Below the pieces are notes generated by a model that saw only the letters and a list, made by a program, of their open reading frames with translations, searched no databases and was not told the DNA's origin. From positions 3,724,001 to 3,788,000 of the forward strand of contig CP107926.1 in assembly GCA_036015235.1 (NCBI GenBank): a stretch of DNA of 64,000 bases. The letters run 5' to 3'. Shown piece after piece: positions 8,956-16,949 of this stretch; position 1 is the stretch's first letter; each line of letters starts with the position of its first letter. The stretch comes from Streptomyces sp. NBC_00433 (lineage in GTDB: Bacteria; Actinomycetota; Actinomycetes; Streptomycetales; Streptomycetaceae). Both the position numbers and the translations under genes were made by a program.

Positions 8956-11163
8956 GTGGCCGCTCTGGCGCGATGGTGCTTCCGGCACAAATGGCTGGTG
9001 ATCCTGCTGTGGGTGGCGGCGCTGCTCGGTGCCGGCGCCGCGGGGAAGATCGCCGGCAACACGTATTCGAATGTGTTCTCGCTCCCCAACACCGAGTCGA
9101 GCAAGGTCATGGACCTGCTGGACAAGGCGGTGCACGAGCAGTCGGGCGAGTCCGACACCGTGGTGTGGCACGTCGACTCCGGCTCGGTGCGGGACGCGCC
9201 GGTCCAGCAGCGGATCACGTCGATGCTGGACAAGATCAAGCACCAGAAGGACGTCGGGCAGGTCGTCAGCGCCTACGACCCCGCGGGGTCCGCGCAGATC
9301 ACCAAGGACGGCACCACGGCGTACGCGAAGGTGACGTACGACGTGCTCGGCTCCTCCCTGGAGAAGTCGCAGGTCCAGGAACTGGTCGACACCGCGCACG
9401 ACGCGCGCGCCGACGGCATCAAGGTGGAGGTGGGCGGCGACATCATCAACACCGTCGAGCAGCCGCCGGCCGGGGTGAGCGAGTTCGTCGGCATCGGCGC
9501 GGCGGCCGTGGTGCTCTTCCTGGCGTTCGGCTCGCTGTTCGGCATGCTGACGCCGATCATCACCGCGCTGTTCGCCATCGGCATCTCCTCCGCGATGATC
9601 ACCCTGCTCACGCACACCATGGACGTGCCGGACTTCGCCGGGCAGCTGGCGATGCTGGTCGGCCTGGGCGTGGGCATCGACTACGCGCTCTTCATCGTGA
9701 CCAGACACCGCAAGGGCATCCTGAGCGGCAAGTCGCCCGAGGACGCCGCGGTCACCGCGCTGAACACCTCGGGCCGCGCGGTGCTCTTCGCCGGCGGCAC
9801 GGTCTGTATCGCGCTGCTGGGCATGTTCACGGTCGGCCTGAGCTTCCTCTACGGCGTGGCGATCTCGGCCGTGATGACCGTGGTGGTCTCGGTGCTCGGC
9901 GCGGCCACGCTGCTGCCGGCGCTGCTCGGAGCCTTCGGGATGCGGGTGCTCAGCCGCCGCCAGCGGCGGAAGTTCGCCGCGAGCGGGCCGCACGTCGGCG
10001 ACTCGGTCGGTCCCGCGATGCGCTGGTCGACCTTCGTGCAGCGGCACCCCAAGGCGTTGGCCTCGGTCGCGGTCGTGGTGATGGCGGTGCTGGCGATCCC
10101 GACGCTGTCGCTGCGGCTCGGCTCGTCCGACCAGGGCAACGACCCGACGTCCAGCACCACCCGCAAGGCGTACGACATCCTCGCGGACGGCTTCGGGCCG
10201 GGCTTCAACGGGCCGCTGACCATCCTGGCGGAGGTGCCGGGCGGCGCGAAGGACAAGGCGGCGCTGGACAGCCTGGTCACCACGCTGGGCCACACCAAGG
10301 GCATCGCCTACGCCGCCGCGCTGCCGATGCAGCCGGACAGCAAGGTGGCGCTGGTGAGCGCCGTGCCGACGACGTCGCCGCAGGACAAGGCCACCACCGA
10401 CCTGATCAACCACCTGCGTGACGACGTGGTGCCGGCCGCCGAGCACGGCACCACGATGAAGGCCTACGTCGGCGGTCCGACCGCCATCTTCAAGGACTTC
10501 GCTTCGGTACTGGGCAGCAAGATGCCGATCTTCATCGGGGTGATCATCGCGCTGGGCTTCGTGCTGCTGCTGCTCGCCTTCCGCAGCCTGGTCGTCCCGC
10601 TGACCGCGGCGGTGATGAACATGGTCGCGGCGGCCGCGTCGTTCGGCGTGCTGGTGGCGACCTTCCAGTGGGCGTGGGGCGGCAGCGTGCTGGGCGCGAG
10701 CCGGCAGGGGCCGATCGACGCCTTCCTGCCGGTGATTATGCTGGCGCTGCTGTTCGGCCTGTCGATGGACTACCAGGTCTTCCTGGTCAGCCGGATGCAC
10801 GAGGAGTGGGTCCACACCAAGGACAGCGCCCGTGCGGTGCGGGTCGGCCTGGCCGAGACCAGCCGGGTGATCAACTCGGCCGCGGTGATCATGATCTGCG
10901 TCTTCGGCGCCTTCGCACTCAGCGGCGTCCGGGTGCTCGGCATGTTCGGCATCGGGCTGGCGGGGGCGGTGGCACTGGACGCGTTCATCCTGCGGTCGGT
11001 GCTGGTGCCGTCGCTGATGCACCTGTTCGGCAAGGCGAACTGGTGGCTGCCGGCCTGGCTGGACAAGCGGCTGCCGCACATGGCGGTCGAGGCGGCCGAG
11101 GACGAGCCGGCGCCGCCGCAGGGCGGATCGCCGGACAGGGCGCTGGTGACGTCCGCCGACTGA
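8956..11163 (+). CDS. MMPL family (RND superfamily) membrane transporter
   Basis: 735 aa integral membrane protein. An N-terminal helix (WLVILLWVAALLGAGAAGK), then two repeats of one large extracytoplasmic loop followed by a bundle of helices, ending with FGLSMDYQVFLVSRMHEEW, typical of MMPL proteins that export lipids or hydrophobic compounds. Both RND-like GIDYALFIV and LSMDYQVFLV proton-relay segments are intact. Starts at GTG 8956 after AGGGATAGGGGA. Followed by a strong hairpin terminator, so it is monocistronic; control by the divergent two-component system is plausible but unproven. Confidence 0.93.
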   Translation: MAALARWCFRHKWLVILLWVAALLGAGAAGKIAGNTYSNVFSLPNTESSKVMDLLDKAVHEQSGESDTVVWHVDSGSVRDAPVQQRITSMLDKIKHQKDVGQVVSAYDPAGSAQITKDGTTAYAKVTYDVLGSSLEKSQVQELVDTAHDARADGIKVEVGGDIINTVEQPPAGVSEFVGIGAAAVVLFLAFGSLFGMLTPIITALFAIGISSAMITLLTHTMDVPDFAGQLAMLVGLGVGIDYALFIVTRHRKGILSGKSPEDAAVTALNTSGRAVLFAGGTVCIALLGMFTVGLSFLYGVAISAVMTVVVSVLGAATLLPALLGAFGMRVLSRRQRRKFAASGPHVGDSVGPAMRWSTFVQRHPKALASVAVVVMAVLAIPTLSLRLGSSDQGNDPTSSTTRKAYDILADGFGPGFNGPLTILAEVPGGAKDKAALDSLVTTLGHTKGIAYAAALPMQPDSKVALVSAVPTTSPQDKATTDLINHLRDDVVPAAEHGTTMKAYVGGPTAIFKDFASVLGSKMPIFIGVIIALGFVLLLLAFRSLVVPLTAAVMNMVAAAASFGVLVATFQWAWGGSVLGASRQGPIDAFLPVIMLALLFGLSMDYQVFLVSRMHEEWVHTKDSARAVRVGLAETSRVINSAAVIMICVFGAFALSGVRVLGMFGIGLAGAVALDAFILRSVLVPSLMHLFGKANWWLPAWLDKRLPHMAVEAAEDEPAPPQGGSPDRALVTSAD

Positions 11164-11198
11164 CGCACGACCCCGCGGGGGGCTCCCCCGCCGCTCAC

Positions 11199-11240
11199 GG
11201 CCCGGCTCCGATCCCTCGGAGCCGGGCCGTTCCGTTTTCC
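11199..11240 (+). terminator. Rho-independent-type terminator after MMPL gene
   Basis: Perfect 13-bp stem (11199-11211 with 11216-11228), loop TCCC, followed by a T-rich stretch (TTCCGTTTTCCC). It begins 35 nt after the MMPL stop. Confidence 0.85.
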
Positions 11241-11267
11241 CTTGCGCCGCCTGGGGCGACCCCAAGC

Positions 11268-11326
11268 TTGAACGTGTTCAAAAACAGCGCTATGGTCATC
11301 CCGTTCGAAGTTTTGAACACGTTCAA
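11268..11326 (+). promoter_or_regulatory. Promoter flanked by two 14-bp palindromic operators
   Basis: TTGAACGTGTTCAA (11268-11281) and TTGAACACGTTCAA (11313-11326) are exact reverse complements of each other and each is a 6-2-6 palindrome. The first supplies a good -35 (TTGAAC) spaced 17 nt from TATGGT at 11291-11296; the second lies about 10 nt past the predicted start site. A repressor bound at both would clamp the promoter. The natural candidate is the TetR protein encoded as third gene of this operon. Confidence 0.75.
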
Positions 11327-11352
11327 GGAATGTTTGAGGGGTGGAATTCGTC

Positions 11353-11787
11353 ATGGACCTGACCGTCCTCACCTATGCCGTCTACCTGGTGATCAGCATC
11401 GGGCTGACCGTCTGGGTGGCCCGGACACTCAGCACCAACGGCAGGGTCTTCCTCGCCGACGTGCTGCACGGCGACGAGAAGCTCGCCGACGCCGTCAACC
11501 ATCTGCTGGTCGTCGGCTTCTACCTGGTCAACCTGGGCTTCGTCGCCCTCTACCTCAAGTCGGCCGACACGGCGGACGACGCCCGCCAGGTCTTCGAGCA
11601 GCTCTCGATCAAGCTCGGAGTGGTGCTGCTGGTGCTCGGCGTGATGCACCTCGGCAATGTCTACGCCCTCAACAGGATCCGCCGCCGCGGCCTGCTGGAG
11701 CGCGAGCAGTTCCCCCCGGTGGACCCCGACGGGCACACCGGGACGGCGGACGGCGGCTGGGGCGGCCCGAAGCCCGCGGGGGCCTAG
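11353..11787 (+). CDS. Small integral membrane protein
   Basis: 144 aa with three predicted hydrophobic helices (near residues 5-25, 46-68 and 88-108), and a charged Pro/Gly-rich tail; no known domain recognised. ATG 11353 lies 8 nt after GGGGTGG; an in-frame GTG at 11341 is possible. It is the first gene of a three-gene operon behind the double operator, its TAG directly abutting the ATG of the thiol oxidoreductase-like gene, so it may be a membrane partner in thiol/disulfide or redox chemistry. That role is inference only. Confidence 0.75.
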   Translation: MDLTVLTYAVYLVISIGLTVWVARTLSTNGRVFLADVLHGDEKLADAVNHLLVVGFYLVNLGFVALYLKSADTADDARQVFEQLSIKLGVVLLVLGVMHLGNVYALNRIRRRGLLEREQFPPVDPDGHTGTADGGWGGPKPAGA

Positions 11788-12351
11788 ATGCCCGCCGAGC
11801 GGACCGCGGCCGCACCCGCCCGGCGGGTGCCGCTGCGCGGGCTGACCGTGCTGTACGACCCGGACTGCCGGGTCTGCGCCTTCGTCGGCAGGTGGCTGGC
11901 CGGGCAGCGCAAGCTGATCCCGGTCCGGCTGGTCCCGGTCGGCTCGGAGCGGGCCCGCCGGCTCTTCCCCGCCCTCGACCACGACGGCGCCACCCGCCGC
12001 GAGATCACCGCCGTCGGCGACGCGGGCCAGGTCTATGTCGGCGACACCGCCTGGGTGGTCTGCCTGTGGGCGCTCGCCGACCACCGCGCCCTCGCCCACG
12101 CCATGAGCACCCCGGCCGGCCGCCGACTGGCCAGGGCCGCGGTGCTGGGCGTCGCCAGATACCGCGACTCCGCCCACGGCGCCGGGCACCACACCGGCCC
12201 GCGCTCCTACCCGGGCGCCGACCGGATACCGGTCCGCGCAGCCCGCACGGCAGGCGGGCAGCCGCCCACCGCCTGGGTCTACGAGGGCGACGGCGGCTGG
12301 ACCGCGCGCGGGCCCGGCGACTGCGCGGACGGGTGCCGACCACCCGGATAG
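11788..12351 (+). CDS. DCC family (DUF393) thiol-disulfide oxidoreductase-like protein
   Basis: 187 aa. VLYDPDCRVCAFVGRWL near residue 21 carries the D-x-x-C-x-x-C motif that names the DCC family, distant relatives of thioredoxin-fold oxidoreductases. The segment WVVCLWALADHRALAHAM is a second family block. ATG starts immediately after the previous stop, so translation is coupled. The C-terminal 50 residues are variable. Partner and substrate unknown. Confidence 0.82.
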   Translation: MPAERTAAAPARRVPLRGLTVLYDPDCRVCAFVGRWLAGQRKLIPVRLVPVGSERARRLFPALDHDGATRREITAVGDAGQVYVGDTAWVVCLWALADHRALAHAMSTPAGRRLARAAVLGVARYRDSAHGAGHHTGPRSYPGADRIPVRAARTAGGQPPTAWVYEGDGGWTARGPGDCADGCRPPG

Positions 12352-12361
12352 GCTCACCGTG

Positions 12362-13171
12362 ATGGAGGACAACAGCAGCGGTACGACGACCGGATCGGCC
12401 TCGGGCCCCGCCGCCGGCGCCGCGGAGGAACTGCCCGGCGGGCGGGCGCGGCCCAAGACCGGCAAGAGCGAGCAGACCAGGGCGCTGATCCTGGAGACCG
12501 CGATGCGGCTCTTCAGGGAGCGCGGCTACGACAAGACCACCATGCGGGCCATCGCCCAGGAGGCGGGCGTCTCGGTCGGGAACGCGTACTACTACTTCGA
12601 GTCCAAGGAGTTCCTGATCCAGGGCTTCTACGACCAGATGACGTACGCGCACGCGCTGGACGCCACGGCCCGCATGGCGGGCGAGCGGGACTTCGACGAC
12701 CGGCTGCGTATCGCCCTGGAGTCCTGGCTGGACTGCGCGGCCGACTACCACGGATTCGCCGCGCAGTTCTTCCGCACGGCGGCCGACCCGGACAGCTCGC
12801 TCAGCCCGTTCTCCAACGAGTCGCACCCGGCGCGGGCCACCGCCGTCGACCTCTTCCGCGACGTCCTGGCCGGCTCCGACCTGGCCCCCAAGCTCGACGC
12901 CGAACTGGCCGATCTCCTCCCCGACCTGCTCTGGCTCCACCTGATGGTCGTCGTCCTCTACTGGGTCTTCGACCGCACCCCCGACACCGCCCGCACCCGC
13001 GAGTTCGTGCGCCGCTCCACCCCGCTGGTCGTGAAGTTGATCTCCCTGTCCCGCTACCGGGTCTTCCGCCCGATGGTCCGCGACGCCAAGGGCCTGATCC
13101 AGGACTTCATCCTGCCGACCATCGGCCGCACCGCCGTCACCCGCAGCCCGGCTCCACCACGGCGCAACTGA
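12362..13171 (+). CDS. TetR/AcrR family regulator, probable autorepressor of this operon
   Basis: 269 aa. The helix-turn-helix region SEQTRALILETAMRLFRE then TTMRAIAQEAGVSVGNAYYY, with FESKEFLIQGFY, is a textbook TetR N-terminus, preceded by about 35 low-complexity residues. GTG 12359 and ATG 12362 are adjacent possible starts, 7-10 nt after the upstream stop. As last gene of the operon headed by paired TTGAAC..GTTCAA palindromes, it very likely binds them. The long C-terminal domain (more than 200 residues) resembles SCO-type TetR proteins next to DCC oxidoreductases. Confidence 0.9.
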   Translation: MEDNSSGTTTGSASGPAAGAAEELPGGRARPKTGKSEQTRALILETAMRLFRERGYDKTTMRAIAQEAGVSVGNAYYYFESKEFLIQGFYDQMTYAHALDATARMAGERDFDDRLRIALESWLDCAADYHGFAAQFFRTAADPDSSLSPFSNESHPARATAVDLFRDVLAGSDLAPKLDAELADLLPDLLWLHLMVVVLYWVFDRTPDTARTREFVRRSTPLVVKLISLSRYRVFRPMVRDAKGLIQDFILPTIGRTAVTRSPAPPRRN

Positions 13172-13322
13172 CCCCGCCGCGGGATGTCGCCGGACCCCAT
13201 CGGAAAGGCCCGGCGATGTCCCGCCCGACCCGTCTCCCCGAACCCCCCGGCAACCGCGTCGGCTGCGGCGGAGCCGTGGCCTCCACGTCGCCACCCGCCG
13301 GACCCTGCGCGCGGGCATACGC

Positions 13323-13505
13323 GTGGCCGCTCCGGTGGCGGGCATCCTCGTGCTGGTCAGCGGCGCGTGGTGGGGCGGGCTGAGTCACGACAACGCCCGG
13401 ACCGGGTCGGCACGGATGCTGTGCGTCGTGGAGGACCCCGGCACCCCCTGCGACTCCGGTCTCACCTTCCTGCCGGTGTCGGGTCCTGCGGCCGCGGCTC
13501 GGTGA
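13323..13505 (+). CDS. Possible small membrane protein, start uncertain or gene broken
   Basis: 60 aa from GTG 13323: a hydrophobic segment (VAAPVAGILVLVSGAWWGG) followed by a short external tail with two Cys (MLCVVEDPGTPCDSG). The same frame continues upstream without a start codon as a basic stretch (HVATRRTLRAGIR) that looks coding, whereas the ATG at 13216 (MSRPTRLPEPPGNR) is in another frame. A single frameshift between about 13240 and 13290 would join them into a plausible protein of about 95 aa. The 3' end overlaps the convergent SCO4848-type gene by 44 nt. Function unknown. Confidence 0.35.
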   Translation: MAAPVAGILVLVSGAWWGGLSHDNARTGSARMLCVVEDPGTPCDSGLTFLPVSGPAAAAR

Positions 13506-13770
13506 CCGCGGGCTGCTGCCCGCCCCGCCGGGCGCGCAGCGCCCGCAGACCCCGGAGGCCGATCACGCCGATCGCCGTGCCGAAGACCGTCGAGACCACC
13601 GCCAGCGTCAGGTGGATCCAGAAATACGCTGTCGGAGACGAGTGGTCACCGTGCCGGAAGGCCAGACCACTCGTGTCCTTCCACAAATTCTTGACAAAGG
13701 TGACCCAGACGATCCACGACCACACCCCGAAGGCGGCGAGGAACCAGGACACCGGGCGACTGAGCTTCAT
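13462..13770 (-). CDS. SCO4848 family membrane protein
   Basis: 102 aa. MKLSRPVSWFLAAFGVWSW and the later block AYFWIHLTLAVVSTVFGTAIG match the short two-helix membrane family named after S. coelicolor SCO4848, which lies beside the same D-Ala-D-Ala carboxypeptidase gene there. ATG 13770 has GGGA 3 nt upstream; an ATG at 13791 would add seven residues. Divergent from the carboxypeptidase (162 nt apart). Function unknown, envelope location expected. Confidence 0.85.
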   Translation of the reverse strand: MKLSRPVSWFLAAFGVWSWIVWVTFVKNLWKDTSGLAFRHGDHSSPTAYFWIHLTLAVVSTVFGTAIGVIGLRGLRALRARRGGQQPAVTEPRPQDPTPAGR

Positions 13771-13932
13771 ACGTCCCATTATGAGCGGCATCGCGCCGCG
13801 ACCGGAGGCCGGGGCAGGGTGCCGCCGCCATGAGGGGAGAGCCGGGGGCGACCCCTGGGGCGGGTGGGATCACCCGGGTGCGGGGTGACCCTGGGCAGGG
13901 GACGGACAGCTGAGCCCTGTACGTTCTTGCGG

Positions 13933-15282
13933 GTGCCCAAGCCTCAGACCGCGCCGGCCGCCCGTAGCGGCCTGCGCCACCGCATTCCGGCAGTCGCCGC
14001 GACCGCCGCGACCGCCGTGCTGCTCGGCGGCTCCGTCCTGGCCGGGACGGCCGCGGCCGCGCCCGGGCGCGGACCGAAGGTGCCGCAGCCGCCCGCGCAG
14101 ATGTCGACGGTCGGCGGCGACCGGCTGGGGGTGCCGGGCACCCAGGTGGACCTGTCGGGCGGCGCCCCGGCGCTGCCGGCCAAGCTGACCGCCCGGTCGT
14201 GGCTGGTGGCGGACGCGGAGACCGGCGACATCCTCGCCGCGCACAACGCGCACTGGCAGCTCGCCCCCGCCAGCACCCTGAAGATGCTCTTCGCGGACGC
14301 CGTGCTGCCCAGATTCCCGTCGACCGAGCAGCATGTCGTCGCCGCGAACGACCTCAAGGGCATGGGCGACGGCAGCAGCCTGGTCGGGATACAGGAGAAC
14401 CAGGGCTATTCCGTGCGCGACCTGTGGCTCGGGGTCTTCCTGCGCTCGGGCAACGACGCGGTCCATGTGCTCGCGGCCATGAACGGCGGCGTGCCCAAGA
14501 CCGTCGCCGACATGAACGCCCTGGCCAAGGAGCTGCAGGCGAACGACACCAACGTCGTCACGCCGGACGGCTACGACGAGCCGGGGCAGCACAGCAGCGC
14601 GTACGACCTCACGCTCTTCGCCCGGCAGGGCCTGCAGAACGCGGACTTCCGCGCCTACTGCTCCACGGTCGTCGCGCAGTTCCCCGGCGACTACAAGAAG
14701 GACAAGAACGGCAAGCCGACGAAGGTCCGCGACTCCTTCCAGATCCAGAACACCGACCGCCTGCTCAGCGGTGACTACGACCTGAAGCGCTACCCGGGCA
14801 TCGCGGGCGTCAAGAACGGCAACACGACCAACGCGGGCGCCACCTACACCGGTGTGGCCGAGCGGGGCGGCCGCAAGCTGCTGGTCACCGTGATGAACCC
14901 GGCGCCCGGTCACAACAACGTCTACCGCGAGGCCGGCGCGCTGCTGGACTGGGGCTTCAAGGCGGGCGCCACCGCGAAGCCGGTCGGCACCCTGGTGCCG
15001 CCGCTGAGCCAGGTGAAGGCGTCGGCGTCGGCCACCCCCCGGCCGACCTCCTCGGGGGGCAAGCGGATCGACGCGTCTGCGAGCACCTCGTCGTCCTCGT
15101 CGAACGGCCTGTGGACGGCCGCCGGCATCACGGCGGGCACCGCGCTGGTCCTGGCGGTCGTCATCGCCGTCATCCGCCGCCGGCGTCCGCTCCCGGGCAC
15201 CGCCGCCGGCAGCGAGACCGGCGGACCCAGCGGGCCGAGCCGCCGCGCGGGCCGCGGAACGGGCCGCCGCCGGCGCCGCTGA
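13933..15282 (+). CDS. D-alanyl-D-alanine carboxypeptidase (peptidase S11, PBP type)
   Basis: 449 aa secreted and membrane-anchored enzyme trimming peptidoglycan stem peptides. Signal peptide at about 18-43 (VAATAATAVLLGGSVLAGTAAAA); catalytic S-T-L-K at 114-117, SGN at 172-174, and KNG at 294-296 in the place of KTG; then a Ser/Thr-rich stalk and a C-terminal helix (GITAGTALVLAVVIAV) with an Arg-rich cytoplasmic tail. Start GTG 13933 (VPKPQTAPAARSG) lacks a ribosome site; a longer frame beginning at 13864 has no family support. Syntenic with S. coelicolor SCO4847. The gene is followed at once by a 16-bp tandem repeat array. Confidence 0.9.
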   Translation: MPKPQTAPAARSGLRHRIPAVAATAATAVLLGGSVLAGTAAAAPGRGPKVPQPPAQMSTVGGDRLGVPGTQVDLSGGAPALPAKLTARSWLVADAETGDILAAHNAHWQLAPASTLKMLFADAVLPRFPSTEQHVVAANDLKGMGDGSSLVGIQENQGYSVRDLWLGVFLRSGNDAVHVLAAMNGGVPKTVADMNALAKELQANDTNVVTPDGYDEPGQHSSAYDLTLFARQGLQNADFRAYCSTVVAQFPGDYKKDKNGKPTKVRDSFQIQNTDRLLSGDYDLKRYPGIAGVKNGNTTNAGATYTGVAERGGRKLLVTVMNPAPGHNNVYREAGALLDWGFKAGATAKPVGTLVPPLSQVKASASATPRPTSSGGKRIDASASTSSSSSNGLWTAAGITAGTALVLAVVIAVIRRRRPLPGTAAGSETGGPSGPSRRAGRGTGRRRRR

Positions 15283-15284
15283 CC

Positions 15285-15410
15285 GCGTCACCAGCTCACG
15301 GCGTCACCAGCTCACGGCGTCACCAGCTCACGGCGTCACCAGCTCACGGCGTCACCAGCTCACGGCGTCACCAGCTCACGGCGTCACCAGGTCACGGCGT
15401 CATCGCGTCC
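15285..15410. repeat. Tandem repeat, 16-bp unit, seven copies
   Basis: GCGTCACCAGCTCACG is repeated head to tail at 15285, 15301, 15317, 15333, 15349 and 15365 without change; the seventh copy (15381) has one substitution (CAGG for CAGC) and an eighth is partial. It fills the gap between the convergent carboxypeptidase and YihY genes and covers the YihY stop codon. No spacers, so it is not a CRISPR array. Confidence 0.97.
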
Positions 15411-16356
15411 AGCGGGTCGCGCCGCCCTCGGCGGGCTCGGGCTTGGCGGGCTCTGACGGCAGCGGGTCGGGGGCGTGGCGCGGTGTGGCGGTCCAGGCGG
15501 CGCAGTAGAGCAGCAGCTTGGCCATGAAGTTGAACCACAGCAGCAGGGCGACAGGCGTGCCGAAAGCGCCGTAGATGTTGCGGCCGGCGACCCGTTGGAG
15601 GTAGCTGGCCAGGGCGACCTTGAGGACTTCCAGGCCCACCGCGCCGATCAGCGCGGCGACGATCACCGGCTGGCGCGGCGGGTCGACGCCCGGCATCAGG
15701 GTGAGCAGGTAGAGCAGGATCAGGAAGTCCGCGACGACGGCGAGGACATAGCCGACGACGACCAGCAGGACACGCCCGGCGCTGTGCTCGGACAGGCCGA
15801 TGTGGTCGGCGGTCCAGTTGACGGCCGCTGTGGCGAAGCCGGACGCGCCGAGCGAGACGAGCACGGCGACACCGAGGCCGAACAGGATGCCGGCGTCGGT
15901 GAGTTTGCCCAGTACCACGTTCTGGCCGGTCTTGTCCTTGCGCCACACCGCCCGCAGGCAGTCCCGCAGCGAGCTGACCCAGCCGATGCCGGTGAAGAGC
16001 AGCACACCGGACGCGATCAGGCCGACGGTGCCGGCGTTGGCGACCAGGCCGGTGATGTCTATCTGGTCGGCGATGCCGGGGATCTGCTCGGTCAGCTTGT
16101 GCTCCAGGCGGTCGAGCTGGCTCTGCGACAACAGGGCGGCGCCCACCGCCGCGGCGACCGTGATCAGCGGGAAGAGCGCCAGGAAGCTCGTGAAGGTCAT
16201 GGCGGCGGCCAACCGCGTCCAGTGCACGTCCAGAAGGTGCGCGAAGGCCCGCCAGGCGTGGGTCAGCATCAGCCGGTCGACGCGGTGCTTGAGGTGCTTG
16301 TCGTACCACGGCCCGAGCCGTGGACCGATCCACGGGATTCGGGTCAGCCAGTCCAT
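15400..16356 (-). CDS. YihY/virulence factor BrkB family membrane protein
   Basis: 318 aa with six predicted transmembrane helices; the family core AMTFTSFLALFPLITVAAAVGA, GWVSSLRDCLRAVW and YGAFGTPVALLLWFNFMAKLLL is clear. Members are envelope proteins of unsettled function (once called RNase BN). ATG 16356 lies inside the end of gtrA-like gene by 13 nt, making it the last gene of the PAP2-UbiA-GtrA-YihY operon. The last codons and stop are built from the final copy of the adjacent 16-bp repeat. Confidence 0.9.
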   Translation of the reverse strand: MDWLTRIPWIGPRLGPWYDKHLKHRVDRLMLTHAWRAFAHLLDVHWTRLAAAMTFTSFLALFPLITVAAAVGAALLSQSQLDRLEHKLTEQIPGIADQIDITGLVANAGTVGLIASGVLLFTGIGWVSSLRDCLRAVWRKDKTGQNVVLGKLTDAGILFGLGVAVLVSLGASGFATAAVNWTADHIGLSEHSAGRVLLVVVGYVLAVVADFLILLYLLTLMPGVDPPRQPVIVAALIGAVGLEVLKVALASYLQRVAGRNIYGAFGTPVALLLWFNFMAKLLLYCAAWTATPRHAPDPLPSEPAKPEPAEGGATRWTR

Positions 16357-16949
16357 GGAGGTCGGCTACCCTCCGCGGGCCCTCGCACGCCCCTCCTGCT
16401 CCGGGTGGCGGTACGGAAGACCAGGGTGCGGGTGCCCCAGAAGCGCAGGGCGGTGGCCAGCACCATGCCGACGCCCGCGCCGGAGACGATGTCCGCGCGG
16501 GGGCTGGTGAGGCCCAGGACGTAGTGCGACCCGGCCAGGCACAGCAGTTGGACGCCGGCGCCGGCGGCGTTGACGGCGAGGAAGACGCCGTAGCGGCGGG
16601 CCCGGCCCGCGGTGGGGGCGCGGCGGCGGTAGGTGCCGAGCGCGTTGCCGAGGTAGGCGACGGTGCAGCCCGCCACGAAGGACAGCGACTTGGCGGTGAG
16701 CGGCCCCAGACCGGTGTGGCCGCGCAGCCAGACGAAGAGGGCGAGGTCGGCGGCGAAGGCGGCGGACCCGGCGAGGGCGAAGCCGGCGATCTCGGGCAGC
16801 ATGCGGCGCAGCCGGGCGGGCCGGCGGTCGCGGCCGGGCGGACCTGGCGGGCCCGACGTGCTCGACGATGTACGCCGGGATGCCCGCCGCGGTACGAGGC
16901 GCGGCGGGCGCCGCAAGGTGCGTCGGGGTGACTCGGTGCGTCCGCTCAT
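16344..16949 (-). CDS. GtrA family membrane protein
   Basis: 201 aa. After a basic, low-complexity N-terminus of about 48 residues come four hydrophobic helices with the GtrA pattern (EIAGFALAGSAAFAADLALF, SLSFVAGCTVAYLGNALGTY, RYGVFLAVNAAGAGVQLLC, GMVLATALRFWGTRTLVF). GtrA proteins are proposed to flip polyprenyl-phosphate-linked sugars. ATG 16949 overlaps the UbiA stop by ATGA. Its place among decaprenyl-phosphoryl-arabinose genes suggests that it moves that lipid-sugar across the membrane; this is inference from context and resembles the mycobacterial arrangement around Rv3789. Confidence 0.87.
   Translation of the reverse strand: MSGRTESPRRTLRRPPRLVPRRASRRTSSSTSGPPGPPGRDRRPARLRRMLPEIAGFALAGSAAFAADLALFVWLRGHTGLGPLTAKSLSFVAGCTVAYLGNALGTYRRRAPTAGRARRYGVFLAVNAAGAGVQLLCLAGSHYVLGLTSPRADIVSGAGVGMVLATALRFWGTRTLVFRTATRSRRGVRGPAEGSRPPWTG

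Noticed and set aside
11268..11326. LexA SOS box (GAAC-N4-GTTC)
   Set aside because: Half-sites are separated by 2 bp, not 4, so it is a different, TetR-type palindrome.
15285..15410. CRISPR-like array
   Set aside because: The 16-bp units are contiguous with no spacers and no cas genes nearby.
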